From Hyphomicrobiales bacterium (lineage in GTDB: Bacteria > Pseudomonadota > Alphaproteobacteria > Rhizobiales > Beijerinckiaceae): DNA of 10,494 nt. Position 1 is the first letter of the stretch. Each line of letters opens with the position of its first letter. Where the stretch lies: assembly GCA_027489835.1 (NCBI GenBank), contig JAIXZF010000391.1:1-10494 (forward strand), given 5' to 3'. The translations under genes were made by a program, and so were the position numbers. Under the pieces are notes generated by a model. That model was not told the origin of the DNA. It did not search any database and saw only the letters and a list, made by a program, of their open reading frames with translations. Below are positions 9,151 to 10,494 of the stretch, piece after piece.

Positions 9151-10337
9151 ATCCGCCTCTCCAGAACCTGCGCCTCGGGCGCCTGCGAGTTCATCATCGC
9201 CCTGATCGCGCGCGTCACCGACACCGGCGGCCTGCCGGTGAGGATCCTGAGCTTGTCGTAGGCGGTCAGCTTGTCGGCGTAGAAGCGCTCCACCAGATCC
9301 TGCGGGAGCCGGTAGAAATGCGCGAGCACATGGTGGCGCCTTGCCGGGTCCGCAGCATGGAACAGCATGCGGTTGAGCAGCCTGTAGATGCGCCGCCGCC
9401 GCCAGAGCTTGAGCGCATGCGTGCGCACCAGCTGCGACAGGCGCTGCGCGTCGAGCACCGGCTCGGCGGCGATGAGGTCGGCCAGCCGCGCGGCATCGGG
9501 CAGCGAATAGCCTGTGGTGGGATGGAACAGCCCCGCCGCCAGCCCGGAGCGCGCGACCAGGGGGTTCTCCTCGAACAGCGCGTCGACCCGGCCGCCGAGC
9601 GCGATGGGCAGCGCCCCATGCTCGCTGCGCACGATCTCGGCGATCTGCCAGCCCTTTCGCCGGGCATAGGCCAGCACTTCGCCATGGTAGCCGTCGGGGT
9701 CGAACAGCGGCGTGTTGCTGTAATGCGTGTCCTCGATCAGGAGCCGGTCCGGCGCGAAGGGAAGCAGGTAGACGAAGCGGTATCCGTCCGTCTGCTCGAT
9801 CGCCGCGTCCATGATCACCGGCGCCTCGACGCCGTGCGGCCTGACGGTCCTGACCTCGAGGCCGAGGAACTTTTGCCAGCCGAGCTCGAGCCCGCGGCGC
9901 TTGACCGCCCCGCGCCCGTCGATCACGGCAGCGCCGTCGATCAGTTCGCCGTCGGCGCACTCGACGATGGTGCCGGTCGCCGGCCGCGCGCTGACGCCGA
10001 GCCTCAGCCGGTGTCCCAGCGCTCCCGCCACGACCTCGTGGAAGCGTTCGGAGCTGATCGAGCAATAGGGTGTGGTGAACTGCCGGGCGATGCTGGGAAA
10101 GGCGACGGACTGGCCGCTCCAGCGCTGGACGACCAGCGGCTTCAGCCAGTCCAGCGTCTCGGGCTCCACATCCGTCTCGTGGAAGGACCAGGTGTGGTTG
10201 CCGCCGAGGCTGTCCCCCCGTTCGAGGACGATGAGGTCGATCTCCGGCCGCTTCTGCAGGAGCCGATAGGCGATGAGCCCGTTCGCGAGGCCTCCGCCGA
10301 CGAGGATGATGCGGTTGGAGGACGAGCGCGCTGGCAT
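9147..10337 (-). CDS. crtY: Lycopene beta-cyclase (CrtY type)
   Basis: Flavin-dependent cyclase (396 residues from this start) that converts lycopene to beta-carotene by closing both ends. Motifs: dinucleotide-binding VGGGLANGLIA (13-23), GGNHTWSFHETD (45-56), DGRG (140-143), IMDA (175-178), IEDTHY (201-206) and GLFHPTTGYSLP (269-280), all typical of proteobacterial CrtY. I chose ATG 10337 over the in-frame ATG at 10361. It leaves 8 residues before the FAD motif, close to known CrtY proteins; the 8 extra codons lack the gene's third-position GC bias; and a GGAAC-N16-CGTT promoter ends 8 nt upstream, which would make the mRNA leaderless. The 10361 start has a weak GGA six nt upstream and cannot be excluded. 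This is the first gene of crtY-I-B; its stop overlaps crtI. Confidence 0.95.
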
Positions 10338-10345
10338 GCTTGCAC

Positions 10346-10370
10346 AACGATGCGTGCCCATGCCGGTTCC
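10346..10370 (-). promoter_or_regulatory. Predicted EcfG-type promoter of crtY-crtI-crtB
   Basis: On the - strand, GGAAC (10370-10366) and CGTT (10349-10346) are 16 bp apart. This is an exact match to the alphaproteobacterial general-stress sigma EcfG consensus GGAAC-N16/17-CGTT. Only 8 bp separate the -10 box from ATG 10337, so transcription would begin at or within a few bases of that ATG. A chance 9-base match in a spacer this small is unlikely but possible. Confidence 0.55.
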
Positions 10371-10386
10371 ATGGCCGGGGGCCGGC

Positions 10387-10412
10387 GGAACCAGGTGTCG
10401 CAGCCACGCGTC
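10387..10412 (+). promoter_or_regulatory. Predicted EcfG-like promoter toward crtX
   Basis: GGAAC (10387-10391), 17 bp, then CGTC (10409-10412), 8 of 9 consensus bases. It points at crtX, whose ATG is 50 bp further on. Its -35 box and that of the crtY promoter form the inverted repeat GGTTCC/GGAACC (10365-10370/10387-10392), so the two would lie back to back. Weaker than the crtY-side match because the final T of the -10 box is C. Confidence 0.4.
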
Positions 10413-10462
10413 TTGACGCTGTGGCCGCGCAACGCGCCGGCACGCTGACCCAGGCCTCCGGC

Positions 10463-10494
10463 ATGAGCCATTTCGCCATCGTGGCCCCGCCGCT
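10463..10494 (+). CDS. crtX: Zeaxanthin glucosyltransferase, N-terminal start (runs off window)
   Basis: Only 10 full codons plus two bases are present, reading MSHFAIVAPPL (the last residue is Leu for any third base). This closely resembles the start of Pantoea-type CrtX (MSHFAxxAPPxYSH...), a GT1-family glycosyltransferase that transfers glucose from UDP-glucose to the 3-hydroxyls of zeaxanthin and related xanthophylls. The ATG has a weak AGG (10452-10454) eight nt upstream. The gene is divergent from crtY, with a shared spacer holding predicted stress promoters in both directions. The call rests on the short N-terminal match and on its place beside crtY and crtZ; the rest of the protein is outside the window. 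Confidence 0.75.
   Translation, partial: MSHFAIVAPP

Noticed and set aside
10333..10364. Second inverted repeat (GGCATG...CATGCC with inner GCAC/GTGC) spanning both possible crtY ATGs
   Set aside because: The arms are built around the near-palindrome GCATGC at each ATG, so pairing is expected by chance. Most of it would not be transcribed from the predicted promoter.
10365..10392. Strong hairpin (GGTTCC + GCCGG / CCGGC + GGAACC, 3-nt bulge) just before crtY, considered as an RNA attenuator or start-site switch
   Set aside because: If the GGAAC/CGTT promoters are used, neither transcript contains the hairpin. The symmetry is better explained as two back-to-back -35 boxes with a GC-rich spacer. 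It would return to consideration if transcription starts further upstream.
10362..10462. PpsR/CrtJ binding sites (TGT-N12-ACA), common in carotenoid spacers of phototrophic alphaproteobacteria
   Set aside because: The one TGT in the right area (10396-10398) lacks ACA at the required distance, and no second site is seen.

Overview
This window looks like chromosomal DNA of a very GC-rich alphaproteobacterium, probably of the Hyphomicrobiales (Bosea/Methylobacterium-like). The reasons are strong GC bias at third codon positions, a CrtW/CrtZ-type ketocarotenoid cluster, and a sequence matching the promoter of EcfG, the general stress sigma factor specific to alphaproteobacteria. The genus assignment is inference. 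Genes are tightly packed, with no gene-free stretch over 300 bp.

Left part (1-4441, + strand): the 3' end of glycerol kinase (glpK); a spacer with two hairpins, one with a T-tract like an intrinsic terminator; a tRNA-Gln(CUG) with encoded CCA; then a two-gene operon for an SbcD/Mre11-like nuclease and an SbcC/Rad50/YhaN-like ATPase joined by an ATGA overlap. I see no functional link between this DNA-end-processing pair and the pigment genes beside it.

Right part (4586-10494): a carotenoid gene cluster. crtE-crtW-crtZ run on the + strand and meet crtY-crtI-crtB, which run on the - strand, tail to tail; the crtZ and crtB coding ends overlap by 46 bp. Past crtY, the first codons of crtX (zeaxanthin glucosyltransferase, MSHFAIVAPPL...) start on the + strand and run off the right edge. 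Together the genes make GGPP (CrtE), phytoene (CrtB), lycopene (CrtI) and beta-carotene (CrtY), then ketolate (CrtW), hydroxylate (CrtZ) and probably glucosylate (CrtX) the rings. The predicted pigments are astaxanthin/adonixanthin-type xanthophylls and their glucosides.

The most interesting non-coding feature is the crtY/crtX divergent spacer. It holds GGAAC-N16-CGTT facing crtY and GGAAC-N17-CGTC facing crtX, with the two -35 boxes forming an inverted repeat. This suggests divergent general-stress promoters. The crtY-side promoter sits 8 bp from an ATG, which predicts a leaderless crtY mRNA. The enzymes themselves belong to known families; I found no wholly new system here.
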